Of a stretch of 64,000 nt of DNA, positions 34,068 to 43,173 are shown in pieces. Under the pieces are notes generated by a model. The model searched no databases and was not told the origin of the DNA. It saw only the letters and a list, made by a program, of their open reading frames with translations. The translations under genes and the position numbers were made by a program. Within the stretch, counting starts at the first letter, position 1. Each line of letters starts with the position of its first letter. The stretch is from Streptomyces sp. NBC_01431 (GTDB lineage Bacteria; Actinomycetota; Actinomycetes; Streptomycetales; Streptomycetaceae). The stretch spans positions 62,001-126,000 of the forward strand of contig NZ_CP109496.1 of NCBI RefSeq assembly GCF_036231355.1, given 5' to 3'.

Positions 34068-34541
34068 TCAGGTTTCGGTGCCGGTGCGTGCCAGGATGCC
34101 CTTCAGCAGGCCCGTGGCCTGTCCGACCTCGATGAGGTAGCCGTCCGGGTCGCGCATGTAGCAGCGCAGCTCGGCGCGCCGGTCGATGGGCGGGGTGAGG
34201 AACTCGGCTCCCTTGGCCCGGGCCGCCGCGTAGAACCCGTGGATGTTCGCCACCCGTACGTTCAAGAAGCTGGAGACGGTGTGGGGGTCCTCCGGTGTGC
34301 GCAGGACGACGTCGGGTTTGTCGTCGGTGGGGCCGCCGCCGGGGTTCATGATGATCCAGCTGTTGGCGACCTTGATGATGCAGGGGTTCTCGTCCATCAC
34401 CACCCGCCCACCCAGCACATCGGCGTAGAACGCCCGCGAGCGAGGGACGTCGCCGACCGTGAGGAAGTGCGTGAGCAGCAGGCCCTCGGCCGGCGCGGGA
34501 AGGTCCTCGGCTGACGCGCCTGCGGAGATGAAATCGGACAT
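34068..34541 (-). CDS. VOC (glyoxalase/bleomycin-resistance) family protein (157 aa)
   Basis: βαβββ modules of the vicinal-oxygen-chelate fold: LLTHFLTVGDVPRSRAFYAD with VLGG, NSWIIMNPGGGP, SSFLNVRVANIHGFYAAARA, ELRCYMRDPDGYLIEVGQAT. DPDGYLIEVGQ holds the usual metal-ligand Glu and the first His is in LLTHFL. May be a metal-dependent dioxygenase, lyase or binding protein; substrate unknown. First gene of a pair with the UBP zinc-finger gene. Confidence 0.88.
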   Translation of the reverse strand: MSDFISAGASAEDLPAPAEGLLLTHFLTVGDVPRSRAFYADVLGGRVVMDENPCIIKVANSWIIMNPGGGPTDDKPDVVLRTPEDPHTVSSFLNVRVANIHGFYAAARAKGAEFLTPPIDRRAELRCYMRDPDGYLIEVGQATGLLKGILARTGTET

Positions 34542-35178
34542 ATGCCGAGCGTATGGCGAGGGCAGCCGCCCGGCATTCCCACCCAGCAGAGCCCGTCAAC
34601 CGTCGTGCGGCCCGCGGCCGGGCCCTTCTGCAGAGCCCGCCGGGGCGGATGAGGATACTGGCCTGGTGTCCTGAGTCGGCAGTCCGCACCTGGCGCCGAC
34701 GCTTCCTTGACCGCGGGCCTGGACGGCATGTGCCCAGGCGCCGGGCGTCCACAGGAAGACCACCGACGCGAGAGCCCTTCGAGCTTCCACAGCAGGGCAT
34801 CCCGGGCGGACTGCAAGTAAAAGTGAAGGGCCTGACCCCCGACGCGGTCGAGACCTCCATCGCCAGGTCGATCGACCGCGCCGCGATCAGTACGTCCGGG
34901 GGCGAGTCGAGTCCTTTTACGGCGTGGTGGCGACCACCAGCTGCCCACATCGGGGGCGGGACCCAGTAGCCTCGGCCGGCTGGGTCACGCGCGGGACTGC
35001 ACTGAAAAACCTCCGCCCTGATAACGGGTATCGGATCCGCCTATGGCCAGGCTGGAATCCCCGGGAGTCGCGGGCGCTTGGGACTCCTGTCACCTCACGG
35101 ACGAGGCGACGGGGCGACGGAACGCGGCCCACCGCGCCTCCGTTCGGCCCACACTTTTTGATACGAAGGACGGCCCTC
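34542..35178. other. 637-bp gap
   Basis: No convincing gene. Frames here lack family likeness and good ribosome sites. The region before 35178 presumably carries the promoter of the SDR gene. Confidence 0.4.
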
Positions 35179-35932
35179 ATGGGTTCTGTAGATCTAGCCG
35201 GGCGTGTGGCCCTGGTAACCGGAGCGACCAGCGGTATCGGCGCCGCGACCGCCGCGCTGCCTCGCCGAGCGCGGCGCGCACGTGCTGGTCGCGGGACGTG
35301 ACGCATCCCGCGGCGAGACCGTCGTCGCCGCCATCGGGGCGCGCGGCGGCAAGTCGGACTTCCTCGCAGCCGACCTGCGGGACACGGCGTCGGCGAGGCA
35401 GCTGGCACACAAGGCCACCGAGTTGGGCGGCGGCCGAGTGGACATCCTGGTCAACAGCGCGGGCATCTTCCCGTTCGGCCCGACGGCGCAGGCGTCGCCC
35501 AGCGACGTGGACGCCGTCTACGACCTGAACGTGAAGGCACCGTTCCACCTGGTGGCGCAGCTTGCCCCGGCGATGGCCGAGCGCGGGCACGGCGCGATCG
35601 TCAACCTCAGCACCATGGTCGCCGAGTACGGTGTCGCGGGCATGGCGCTGTACGGCTCCAGCAAGGCGGCGGTGAACCTGCTGACCAAGGCGTGGGCCGC
35701 CGAATTCGGCCCCCACGGGGTCCGGGTCAACGCCGTGGAGCCCGGTCCCACCCGTACCGAGGGCACAGCCGGTATGGGCGAGGCCCTCGACGCCCTCGCC
35801 GCGCAGGCCCCGGCCGGACGGCCCGCCGAGGCACGCGAGATCGCCGAGGCCATCGCCTATCTGGTTAGTGACGCGGCAAGCTTCGTGCAGGGCGCGATCC
35901 TGCCGGTCGACGGCGGCCGTACGGCCGTCTGA
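35179..35932 (+). pseudogene. SDR-family oxidoreductase with one frameshift
   Basis: ATG 35179 with GAAGGACGG upstream starts LAGRVALVTGATSGIGAATA (NAD(P)-binding TGxxxGIG). An extra base at about 35250-35256 then breaks the frame; the correct continuation is RCLAERGAHVLVAGRDASRG, VDILVNSAGIFPFGP, VNLSTMVAEYG, YGSSKAAVNLLTKAWAAEFG and GPHGVRVNAVEPGPTRTEG to the stop. Catalytic Ser, Tyr (MALYGSSKAA) and Lys are present. Restoring one base gives a normal ~250-residue reductase, so this could be a very recent mutation or a sequencing error. Confidence 0.85.
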
Positions 35933-36045
35933 GGCGCACTAACCCCTGCCGGGGGCGCCGGCGGCTCTCCACCCGGCGCCTCCGCTCGTAGCGGACTCTG
36001 CGAGGGATCTGGCCCCAGTCGCTTGCACACCAGGAGGGTCCGGGC

Positions 36046-36954
36046 TCAGCTGCCCACCGACCGGTCGAGCGCGGCGATGAACCGGCCGAGGTCACGGCGG
36101 CGCGAATCGGCCGGCCACACCGCCCAGGTGCGCCGCACCAGCGGATGCCCGACCAGCGGCGACCAGGTCACCTGGTCGGGCAGCGGCTGCTGCCAGCCGG
36201 GCGGAGCCAGCGCGAAGGCCCGCCCGGAGGCGACCGCCGCCAGCTTCACATCCGCGATCAACGCCTGCCCCTGCGGAGCCTCCGGACCCAGGTCCAGCCC
36301 GTGCCCGCGCAGGACCGCGGTCAACTCGTCGTACCAGGGCGGGCTGCCGGACCGAGGAAATCCCACCCACTGCAGGCCGACAAGCGCCTCCAGCGCGATG
36401 CCGTCGGGTCCGGCGAGCTCGGCCGCCTGCCCCGCGGCCAGCAGCACACCCAGCTTCTCCCGTACGACGAGCAGCGCGTCGAACTGCGGACCCGACGGAC
36501 GCTCCCGCAGGAAGCCGACGTCCAGCTCACCCGACCGCAGTGCCACCAACTGCTCCGCCGAGGACAGATGCCGCGCCTGCACACGGGTGTCCGGATGCAC
36601 CTCGGCCAGGTCGGCCAGCGCCGGATCGAGCAGCCCCGCAGGCAATTCGAGCGGGATCCCGATCCGCAGCGCCCCGCCACCCGCTCCGGTGTACCGCGCC
36701 ATCACCCGCAGCGCCTGATCATGCCGGGCAAGTACCCCGCGCGCCTCCGCCAGCAGAGCGGTACCCGCTTCGGTGGCCAGCACCCCCGTGCTGCCGCGCA
36801 CCAGCAGCTTCGCCCCCAGCTGCCGCTCGAGTCCGCTGACCGTCTGGGACAGCGCAGGCTGACTCACATGCAGCCGCCGCGCAGCGGCGGACAGCCCGCC
36901 TTCCTCCACCACAGCTACGAACGCCCGTAGCTCCCGCAACTCCATGCCCCTCAT
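36046..36954 (-). CDS. LysR-family transcriptional regulator (302 aa)
   Basis: Typical LysR layout: winged HTH at the N-terminus (MELRELRAFVAVVEEGGLSA, AARRLHVSQPALSQTVSGLE), linker helix, then the two-lobed effector domain (GALRIGIPLELPAGLLDPAL, GELDVGFLRERPSG, VASGRAFALAPPGW). Length is normal. The start may be three codons later at MELREL. It converges with the SDR gene, so the usual divergent LysR target is not present on this side; upstream (36955-37308) is the SpoIIE phosphatase gene in divergent orientation, which is a possible target. Confidence 0.93.
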   Translation of the reverse strand: MRGMELRELRAFVAVVEEGGLSAAARRLHVSQPALSQTVSGLERQLGAKLLVRGSTGVLATEAGTALLAEARGVLARHDQALRVMARYTGAGGGALRIGIPLELPAGLLDPALADLAEVHPDTRVQARHLSSAEQLVALRSGELDVGFLRERPSGPQFDALLVVREKLGVLLAAGQAAELAGPDGIALEALVGLQWVGFPRSGSPPWYDELTAVLRGHGLDLGPEAPQGQALIADVKLAAVASGRAFALAPPGWQQPLPDQVTWSPLVGHPLVRRTWAVWPADSRRRDLGRFIAALDRSVGS

Positions 36955-37308
36955 GCCACCACGCCGTCCGAAACGTGTCTCGCTCGGCTCATCGTCACAA
37001 ACCGCGTAGGCGACGTGTTACGACAGCGGCGGTGAGCCGTCATGAGCCACTACAGTCACAGTCGGTCCCGCAGGAGAAGATACGCGACTGCGAGCTCATC
37101 AGTCTCAGAGGCCGGCATGCCGGAGCAGTCATCAGCAGCGGATGCACGCCCCGAGTAGAGACCCGAGCGTTCCCCAACTGGTCCGGTGCGTGCGCGGAAG
37201 GCCGCTCCGGGGGGACCATGGAAGCCAAGCACTCCATAGGTACGGGGCAGGTCACGGACTGGCGCAAACCGGGGCCCCTATGGTCCGGCACATGGAAGGA
37301 GTGCCCGT
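36955..37308. other. Divergent promoter region (LysR / SpoIIE phosphatase)
   Basis: No gene. The two flanking genes are transcribed away from each other from here. No certain LysR T-N11-A box or -35/-10 pair identified. Confidence 0.45.
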
Positions 37309-39393
37309 GTGAGCGCAGCCGATGGGCGTCCGGGTGACACCGGCCAGCCGGAGGAGCGGTCGCCGCAGCCGAGTGGGCTGATGGACCTTCTCGGCGTTGC
37401 CGCGGTGCTGCTGGATGCCGAGGGGCGGATTGTCTTGTGGAGCCCGGAAGCGGAGGACCTGTTCGGCCATACCGCTGAGGAGGCCCTCGGGCAGTACGCT
37501 GCGGCGCTGCTCGTCCACGAACAGCACTGGGAGCTGATCATCAAGCTGTTCGCCGAGGTCATGGGCACCGGGCAGAGGTGGGCCGGGGCGTTCCCCATCC
37601 GGCACAAGGACGGCAGCGCCCGTTTGGTGGAATTCCGCAACATGCGGCTGCTGGACGACCGCGGCGACTTCTACGCCCTGGGCCTGGCCACCGACGGGTC
37701 GAGGCTTCGGGAGGTCGAGCGGGACCTTGCCCTGTCCACCCGGCTGGTCGCTCAGTCGCCCATCGGGCTGGCGATCCTCGACAGGGATCTGCGGTATGTG
37801 GCCGTCAACCCCGCTCTGGAGCGGATGCACGGCATTCCCGCGGAAGACCATCTGGGCCGGCACTACCGCGAGATCATGACCGCGGCGAAGTTCGAGGAGC
37901 CTGAAGCCGGCATGCGGCAGGTCCTCAAAACAGGGGCCCCCATGGTCGACGAGTACACCATCGTCGGCCACACCCCCGCCGACCCGCACATGCACGCCTG
38001 GTCGATCTCGCTGTACCGGCTGGACGATCCCCAGGGGCGGGTGCTCGGGGTGGCCGAGGTGGTGGTGGATGTCACCGACCGTTATCAGGCGGCCACGGAG
38101 GCTGCCGAAGCCCGCCGTCGTCTTGCGCTGATCGCCGACGGCTCCGCGCGCATCGGCACCACCCTGGAGGTGGAAGAGACCGCCCGAGAGCTGGCGGGCG
38201 TCACCGTTCCCGAGCTCGCCGACGTGGCCACGGTCGACGTCCTCGACTCCGTCCTTGACGAGCACCGCCCGCCGCTGGGCGAGGGCCCCGCGCTCTTCCG
38301 CGCCCTCGCTGTGCAGGCCGCCTATGTCACCGAGGCCGTCCAGGCCGCCGATCCGCCAGGCCAGATCGCTGCCTACGACGCCGACCGCCTGCCCACCGAA
38401 TGCGTACGCACCGGCCGGCCGATCCTGATCTCCCACGTGGATGACGCCGCACTGGCCCGCATCGCCCGCGACGACCGCGCCGCCACGGTCCTGGCCCGCG
38501 CCGGCGTGCACTCCTTCATGCTGGTCCCGCTCACCGCCCACGGACAGATCCTCGGCTTCCTGGGGCTGAGCCGCGCCCGTAACCCGCAGCCGTTCAGCGA
38601 GGACGATCTCGCCCTCGCCGGCGAGTTGGCCTCGCGCGCAGCCGTGTGCATCGACAACGCCCGCTCGCACCAGAGCGTGCGCAATGCCTCCGAGACCCTT
38701 CAGCGCAGCCTGCTCCCGGAGCACCCGCGCCACCTCCCCGGCATCGAGGTCGCCTCCCGCTACCGGCCCGCACAGGCCGCCTACGAGGTCGGCGGCGACT
38801 GGTACGACGTTCTCCCGCTCGACGGCGACAAGACCGCACTGGTCGTGGGCGATGTCATGGGCAGTGGCATCGACGCCGCCGTCACCATGGGGCGCCTGCG
38901 CACCGGTACCAGCGACTTCGCCGATCTCGATCTCGACCCTGCCCAGGTCCTCCAACATCTCGACAAGATCACCTCAGGGCTTGAGCAGTACATCGCCACC
39001 TGCGTCTATGCCGTCTACGACCCACACCGCGCGGAGTGCCACATCTCCATCGCCGGCCATCTGCCCCCCGTCCTGGTGCGCAGTGGCCAGCCCCCGAAAC
39101 TGCTCGACCTGCCGACCGGTATCCCGCTCGGGGTCGGCGGCGTCCCTTTCGTCACCACGACCTTTCCCGTCGGCTCCGGTGATCGGCTGGTCCTGTACAC
39201 CGACGGACTCGTCGAGGTCCGTCATCAACCCATCGACGAACGCCTCGACACTCTCCGGCGCCTGCTTGACGCACCCGACCACACCCTGGAGGAAACCTGC
39301 GACCGACTCCTTCGCGAACTCCGGCTTCCCGCTGACCCGGACGATGTCGCCGTGCTCATCGCACGCCTGCAACCCTTCGCGTCCGACTCTTGA
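37309..39393 (+). CDS. PAS-PAS-GAF-SpoIIE serine phosphatase (694 aa)
   Basis: GTG 37309 follows AAGGAG at 7 bp. Domains in order: PAS ~20-140 (LLDAEGRIVLWSPEAEDLFG), PAS ~145-265 (LAILDRDLRYVAVNPALERM), GAF ~275-460 (FMLVPLTAHGQILGFLGLSR), SpoIIE/PP2C ~470-690 with YEVGGDWYDVLPLDGDKTAL (GGDWYD near 495), VVGDVMGSGIDAA, LVLYTDGLVEV (~631) and PDDVAVLIARL. Metal-binding Asp residues are present. No kinase (HATPase) domain is attached. This is a common Streptomyces type that senses small ligands or redox state and dephosphorylates anti-sigma-factor antagonists. Confidence 0.95.
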   Translation: MSAADGRPGDTGQPEERSPQPSGLMDLLGVAAVLLDAEGRIVLWSPEAEDLFGHTAEEALGQYAAALLVHEQHWELIIKLFAEVMGTGQRWAGAFPIRHKDGSARLVEFRNMRLLDDRGDFYALGLATDGSRLREVERDLALSTRLVAQSPIGLAILDRDLRYVAVNPALERMHGIPAEDHLGRHYREIMTAAKFEEPEAGMRQVLKTGAPMVDEYTIVGHTPADPHMHAWSISLYRLDDPQGRVLGVAEVVVDVTDRYQAATEAAEARRRLALIADGSARIGTTLEVEETARELAGVTVPELADVATVDVLDSVLDEHRPPLGEGPALFRALAVQAAYVTEAVQAADPPGQIAAYDADRLPTECVRTGRPILISHVDDAALARIARDDRAATVLARAGVHSFMLVPLTAHGQILGFLGLSRARNPQPFSEDDLALAGELASRAAVCIDNARSHQSVRNASETLQRSLLPEHPRHLPGIEVASRYRPAQAAYEVGGDWYDVLPLDGDKTALVVGDVMGSGIDAAVTMGRLRTGTSDFADLDLDPAQVLQHLDKITSGLEQYIATCVYAVYDPHRAECHISIAGHLPPVLVRSGQPPKLLDLPTGIPLGVGGVPFVTTTFPVGSGDRLVLYTDGLVEVRHQPIDERLDTLRRLLDAPDHTLEETCDRLLRELRLPADPDDVAVLIARLQPFASDS

Positions 39394-39696
39394 AATACGG
39401 CCAGGTCGGGCTGCTCCCTGCACTGATCACAGGTGCGGGGGCGCTGGGGACCTGTGGATGGTTCACGCATGGCGCTGGCGGCGGAAGCACCGCTGGTGGT
39501 GCCACCCGGCGCCACCGGTACCGCCGGATCCGATGATGGCGCCGCAACCCCCACCACCACCGCCGAGCCCGCCGACAGCGCCCCTGCCGCCGGAGGCGAA
39601 GGCCAGGTCCACCGCTGTGGTGAACCCCACCGTGCTGTCCTGACCAGCTCCCGCGAGGGCGCCGGAACTGCCTGTGCTGCCGGACCGCCGCTGCCG

Positions 39697-39900
39697 CCAT
39701 TGCCGCCGATTGGAACGCGACGGCATCGTCACCCGTACCGTCCACCCCACCGTGCCGCCCCGCGTCGAATACGCCTTCACCGACACCGGCTGCACCCTGC
39801 TCGACGTCGTGAAGGCCCTCGCCCGCTGGACGACCAGCACATGGACGTGATCCATGCCGCCCGCGCGGACTACGACCAGCGAACGCAGGCCACGGCCTGA
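39697..39900 (+). pseudogene. HxlR-type regulator, C-terminal remnant
   Basis: Reads RRLERDGIVTRTVHPTVPPR, VEYAFTDTGCTLLDVVKALA and RW, the wing and C-terminal helix of HxlR regulators. One frameshift near 39828 is needed to continue DDQHMDVIHAARADYDQRTQ to the stop at 39900. The N-terminal HTH is gone; the preceding sequence is low complexity. Confidence 0.75.
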
Positions 39901-40390
39901 CACCCGGCACGGTCGAGCTCCATCCACGGCGTTGATCGATCGCGATGCGATGCACACTAAGCGCAGATTGAAAGAGCCTCGAAGGCATCGCTACTGAACG
40001 TAGTCACTGTCAACGCGATCGCGGATTTGCTAATCCACTGCTAACGAACCGTCTTCGGTGCTAACGAAGTTGCGGATCCTAGAACTTCAGTGGCAAAGGA
40101 CAAGTTTGTCCTTTGCCACTGAAGTTAGTCGACTAGGTGCGGCCTGACCTGCGAGGACTAACTTCGCTGTCAACACGGCCGAGATTAGACACCCAGCGTC
40201 GAGCCGCGGGTGGAGCGCGCCTGTCCTCTGATAGCCGATCTTGACCCTTTGCCGCAGAGTTTGCCCCGCGGCGTTGCGATTCAGTAGGTGCTCGGGAACC
40301 GGGGGCTGTGTCAGGGCGAGTTCGGCGTCCAAGTCGACCGCCCCCGCCTCCGGTGAAAGCCCGAGGGCGGCGCGACCAGGAGCCACGGCG
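39901..40390. other. Intergenic region with repeated TAACGAA-type motifs
   Basis: No gene. Unusually AT-rich for the window at 39950-40130, with GCTAACGAAC and GCTAACGAAG 20 bp apart, and a nearly perfect 44-bp palindrome (40083-40126). Confidence 0.55.
40083..40126. repeat. 44-bp palindrome with 21-bp arms
   Basis: Arms at 40083-40103 and 40106-40126 (starting AACTTCAGTGGCAAAGGAC and ending TTTGCCACTGAAGTT) are exact inverse complements separated by GT. Could be a bidirectional terminator for the convergent flanking genes, an operator, or a recombination site. Confidence 0.8.
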
Positions 40391-41857
40391 TTAGCCGTCG
40401 GCTGCCTTCAGGTCCTCCTCCGAGTGCCGGTAGCCGAAAAGGAAGTAGAGGATCAGGCCGAGCGCCATCCACACCACGAAGCGCACCCACGTGACCCAGT
40501 CCAGATTGCTGATCAGCCATACCGAGAAGGCGACACCGACGGCCGGGACGAGTGGCACCAGCGGCGTGCGGAAGGAGCGTGGCAGGTCGGGCCGGGTCCG
40601 GCGCATTACTACGACGGCGATCGCCACCACGATGAACGCCATCAGGATGCCGATGTTCGTGAGATCGGCTGCCTCCCTGATGGGCAGGAACCCGGCGATG
40701 AGTGCCGAGCCGACGCCGACCGGCCAGATCACCCTGGTGGGGACGTGCCGGGTGGGGTGGTTGCGGGCGAAGGAGCGGGGCAGCAGACCGTCGCGGCTCA
40801 TGGAGAACCAGATACGGGAAACCGCCAGCATGTTGGCGAACGCAGACGTGGTGATGCCGACGATGGCGCCGATCGCGACCACCATGCCGAGACCGCCCAG
40901 GCCCACCGAGGCGAGCGCGCTGGAGAACGGACTCGAAACGTCGATGTCCCGGTAGTTCTGCATTCCCACCAGCACCACGCAGACCAGCAGGTAGATGACC
41001 GCAGCGATGCCCAACGACACCATGATCGCCTTGGGCAGCACCTTCTTGGCGTCGGCGCTCTCCTCCGCCGCCGCGCTCATCGCGTCGTAACCGTAGACGG
41101 CGAAGAACGTCGTCGCGGCGCCGGTGAACGCCCCGCCGAGGCCGAACGGCAGGAAGGGACTGTAGTTGCCGGCCGAGATGTGGAAGGCTCCGGCGACGAT
41201 CACTATGGCGACGATGACGAGCTTCACGACCACCAGCACGGTCTCGAAGCGTGCGGATTCCTTCGTGCCGCGGGAGAGCACGAACGCCAGCAGGAGACAC
41301 AGCAGGGCGGCGAACAGGTCGACCCGGTGGCCGGCTCCGGTGCCCGGTGCGCCGAGCGCCCAGGACGGCAGGTGGACCCCGGCGTGCTCCAGGATGTAGG
41401 AGAAGTAGCCGGATACCGCGATGGCCACCACCGCCACAATGGCGGTGTACTCCAGCAACAGGTCCCAGCCGATCGCCCAGCCGACGATCTCGCCGAGCGC
41501 CGCGTAGGTATAGGTGTAGGCGGAACCGGCCTTGGGGATCGTGCCGGCGAACTCCGCGTAGCACAGTGCCGCGGCACCGCTGGCGATGATCGCGACGAGG
41601 AAGGAGACCATCACGCCGGGCCCGGCGTCCTGGTGGGCCACCACCCCGGCCAGCGAGAACACTCCCGCGCCGACCAGCCCGCCCAGGCTGAGCGCGACCA
41701 GCTGCCACAGCCCCATGGTGCGCTTCAGCCCACCACTGGTCTCCTCTTCGCCGGTGTCCACCGGCTTGAGGCGGAAGATTCCCTCCCGGGAGAACACTCC
41801 CGCACGGGGGCTCTTCTCTCGCGGGTTGCGGGGTATTACTGGAGTTGAACGGGACAT
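40391..41857 (-). CDS. APC-family amino acid permease (488 aa)
   Basis: Twelve or more hydrophobic segments with the APC N-terminal signature MGLWQLVALSLGGLVGAGVF, then CYAEFAGTIPKAGSAYTYTY (TM3 consensus), VYGYDAMSAAAEESADAKKV and ANMLAVSRIWFSMSRDGLLP. A cytoplasmic N-terminal ~45 residues precede TM1. Resembles cationic/neutral amino-acid transporters. GGAGGGG precedes the ATG. Located directly downstream of broken dapA-family and proline-racemase-family genes on the same strand, so it may have been the (hydroxy)proline importer of a lost catabolic operon; substrate is inferred. Confidence 0.92.
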   Translation of the reverse strand: MSRSTPVIPRNPREKSPRAGVFSREGIFRLKPVDTGEEETSGGLKRTMGLWQLVALSLGGLVGAGVFSLAGVVAHQDAGPGVMVSFLVAIIASGAAALCYAEFAGTIPKAGSAYTYTYAALGEIVGWAIGWDLLLEYTAIVAVVAIAVSGYFSYILEHAGVHLPSWALGAPGTGAGHRVDLFAALLCLLLAFVLSRGTKESARFETVLVVVKLVIVAIVIVAGAFHISAGNYSPFLPFGLGGAFTGAATTFFAVYGYDAMSAAAEESADAKKVLPKAIMVSLGIAAVIYLLVCVVLVGMQNYRDIDVSSPFSSALASVGLGGLGMVVAIGAIVGITTSAFANMLAVSRIWFSMSRDGLLPRSFARNHPTRHVPTRVIWPVGVGSALIAGFLPIREAADLTNIGILMAFIVVAIAVVVMRRTRPDLPRSFRTPLVPLVPAVGVAFSVWLISNLDWVTWVRFVVWMALGLILYFLFGYRHSEEDLKAADG

Positions 41858-42045
41858 GGTGACCCCTCCGGTGCATTCCTACGGGTTGTCTGACGGGGGT
41901 TGTGGTTGTCCAGCGGACATCCAGAGGACGAATCGGCGCTGGAGCACGAATCCGTGCGGGAACGGGCCGCTCGGGTCGGTGACGCAGTTCGTGGTACTGG
42001 TGATCCAGACACGCCCGGAGCCTCGGGTACGACGATGGACAGGCC

Positions 42046-42255
42046 GCCGACTTCGGTCCCGCCTACCGGGCGTCCGGCGAACCGGCCGCCGACTCCATCC
42101 CGCCTACCGGCCGTCCGATGAAGCGGGCGCCGACTTCCGTCCTCCCGACCGGGCCTCCGCCGAACCGGCCGCCAACTTCCATCCCGCCTACCGGCCCTCC
42201 GATGAACCAGACGCCGACTTCCGTCCTCCCGACCGGGCCTCCGCCGAACCGGCCG
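42046..42255. repeat. Five tandem 42-bp units
   Basis: Units of 42 bp alternate between two slightly different versions, one with GCCGACTTCCGTCCTCCCGA and one with GCCAACTTCCATCCCGCCTA; pairs of units repeat every 84 bp (42046, 42129, 42213). On the minus strand they encode Gly-rich repeats (GGRFGGGPVGRTEVG, WFIGGPVGGMEVG). They start exactly where a proline-racemase-like remnant ends. Confidence 0.8.
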
Positions 42256-42350
42256 CCGGTGAACGACTCGTTCACTAAGCCGGTTTGCGGGGGCTGCTCG
42301 CCGCGCGTGTGCAGTTGCGCCATGCGCACCGAGGTGCCGGGGCCGTTGCG
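42256..42350 (-). pseudogene. Proline-racemase-family remnant
   Basis: Minus strand reads RMAQLHTRGEQPPQTGLVNE then SFTGGRF, matching the segment of the intact homologue at 50253-51254 (RMAQLHARGELDLGAEFVNE, SF). The rest of the gene is absent: upstream it is joined to a dapA-like remnant, downstream it runs into the 42-bp repeats. Confidence 0.7.
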
Positions 42351-42374
42351 AGCCCTCGAACCGGCGCGGGTGGA

Positions 42375-42917
42375 TTCTCCGGCACCCGCCGCACATCGCC
42401 GGAGAGCTCCTTGACCGCGACGCTGTTGTCGACCTGAGCCGTCTCGGCGAGCAGGCCCGGGGGGGGCGGGTCGACCTTGATGTCGATCGGGTCGTTGTAG
42501 GCCATCGCTGGTCCGGCGCAGGCCACGGCCTCGTAATGAGCGGGGATCTCACCGCGATGGGGGTGCATCGTCGGCGGCAGGCACGGCAGCCCGTCGGCGC
42601 CGTCCTCGGCCCCGTGCCTTGTGTGGTGCGAGGCGACGCCGTGCACCTCGACAGCCACGGTGCCGCTGTCGCCCACCGCGTCGATCGCGGGTGCGGGCCA
42701 CGGTGTGGTGCTCCTCCTCGGTCAGCGACGCGTACTCGCTCAGCGAGTCGTTCGGGCCGACGCCGTGGCAGCCGTTGTCCACCCGCCCGCGGCAGTGCTC
42801 GGCGTAGCGGTCGTAGTCCACGGCCGGGGCGGGCGGGGCGGGCGCCTTCTCGTAGTACGGGAGGGCGGGGGCGGCGACGACGCTGGGACCGAGGGTCTGT
42901 TGCTTGGGCTGGCTCAT
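42375..42917 (-). pseudogene. DapA-family (dihydrodipicolinate synthase-like) gene, broken
   Basis: AAGGAGC precedes MSQPKQQTLGPSVVAAPALP at 42917. The frame continues VDYDRYAEHCRGRVDNGCHG, VGPNDSLSEYASLTEEE, then needs a shift near 42690 to read GDSGTVAVEVHGVASHHTRH, CLPPTMHPHRGEIPAHYEAV and AMAYNDPIDIKVDPPPPGLL, VAVKELSGDVRRV. The VAVKE(F/L)SGD Lys is the Schiff-base lysine of the family. After DVRRV it is fused to the racemase remnant. Members next to hydroxyproline epimerases are usually hydroxyproline-pathway deaminases; that identity is inferred. Confidence 0.75.
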
Positions 42918-43173
42918 GAACTCTGCTCCTTAGTAAGGGAGTTGGTGGCGGTGAAGCACTCAGGGGGGAGGCGGTCGGTTCGCCGAGCCTGGTGGGCTGG
43001 GCCGTCGGCTGGAGGGCGGGCTCGCCGGTCAGCCGCACGCTCGTGACGCGGGGAAACCGTGAGACAACGGAAGCCGGCGTCGGCATCCCGCGGTCCCCCG
43101 GCCAACGAAGAGGTGCGGGCGCCCGCGGGTTGGCGACCTGATGTGCCTCGTCTCCTCGACCGGAACGGTGAGG

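Noticed and set aside
40241..41848. A 535-codon plus-strand frame rich in His, Asp and Gln
   Set aside because: Antisense shadow of the amino-acid permease.
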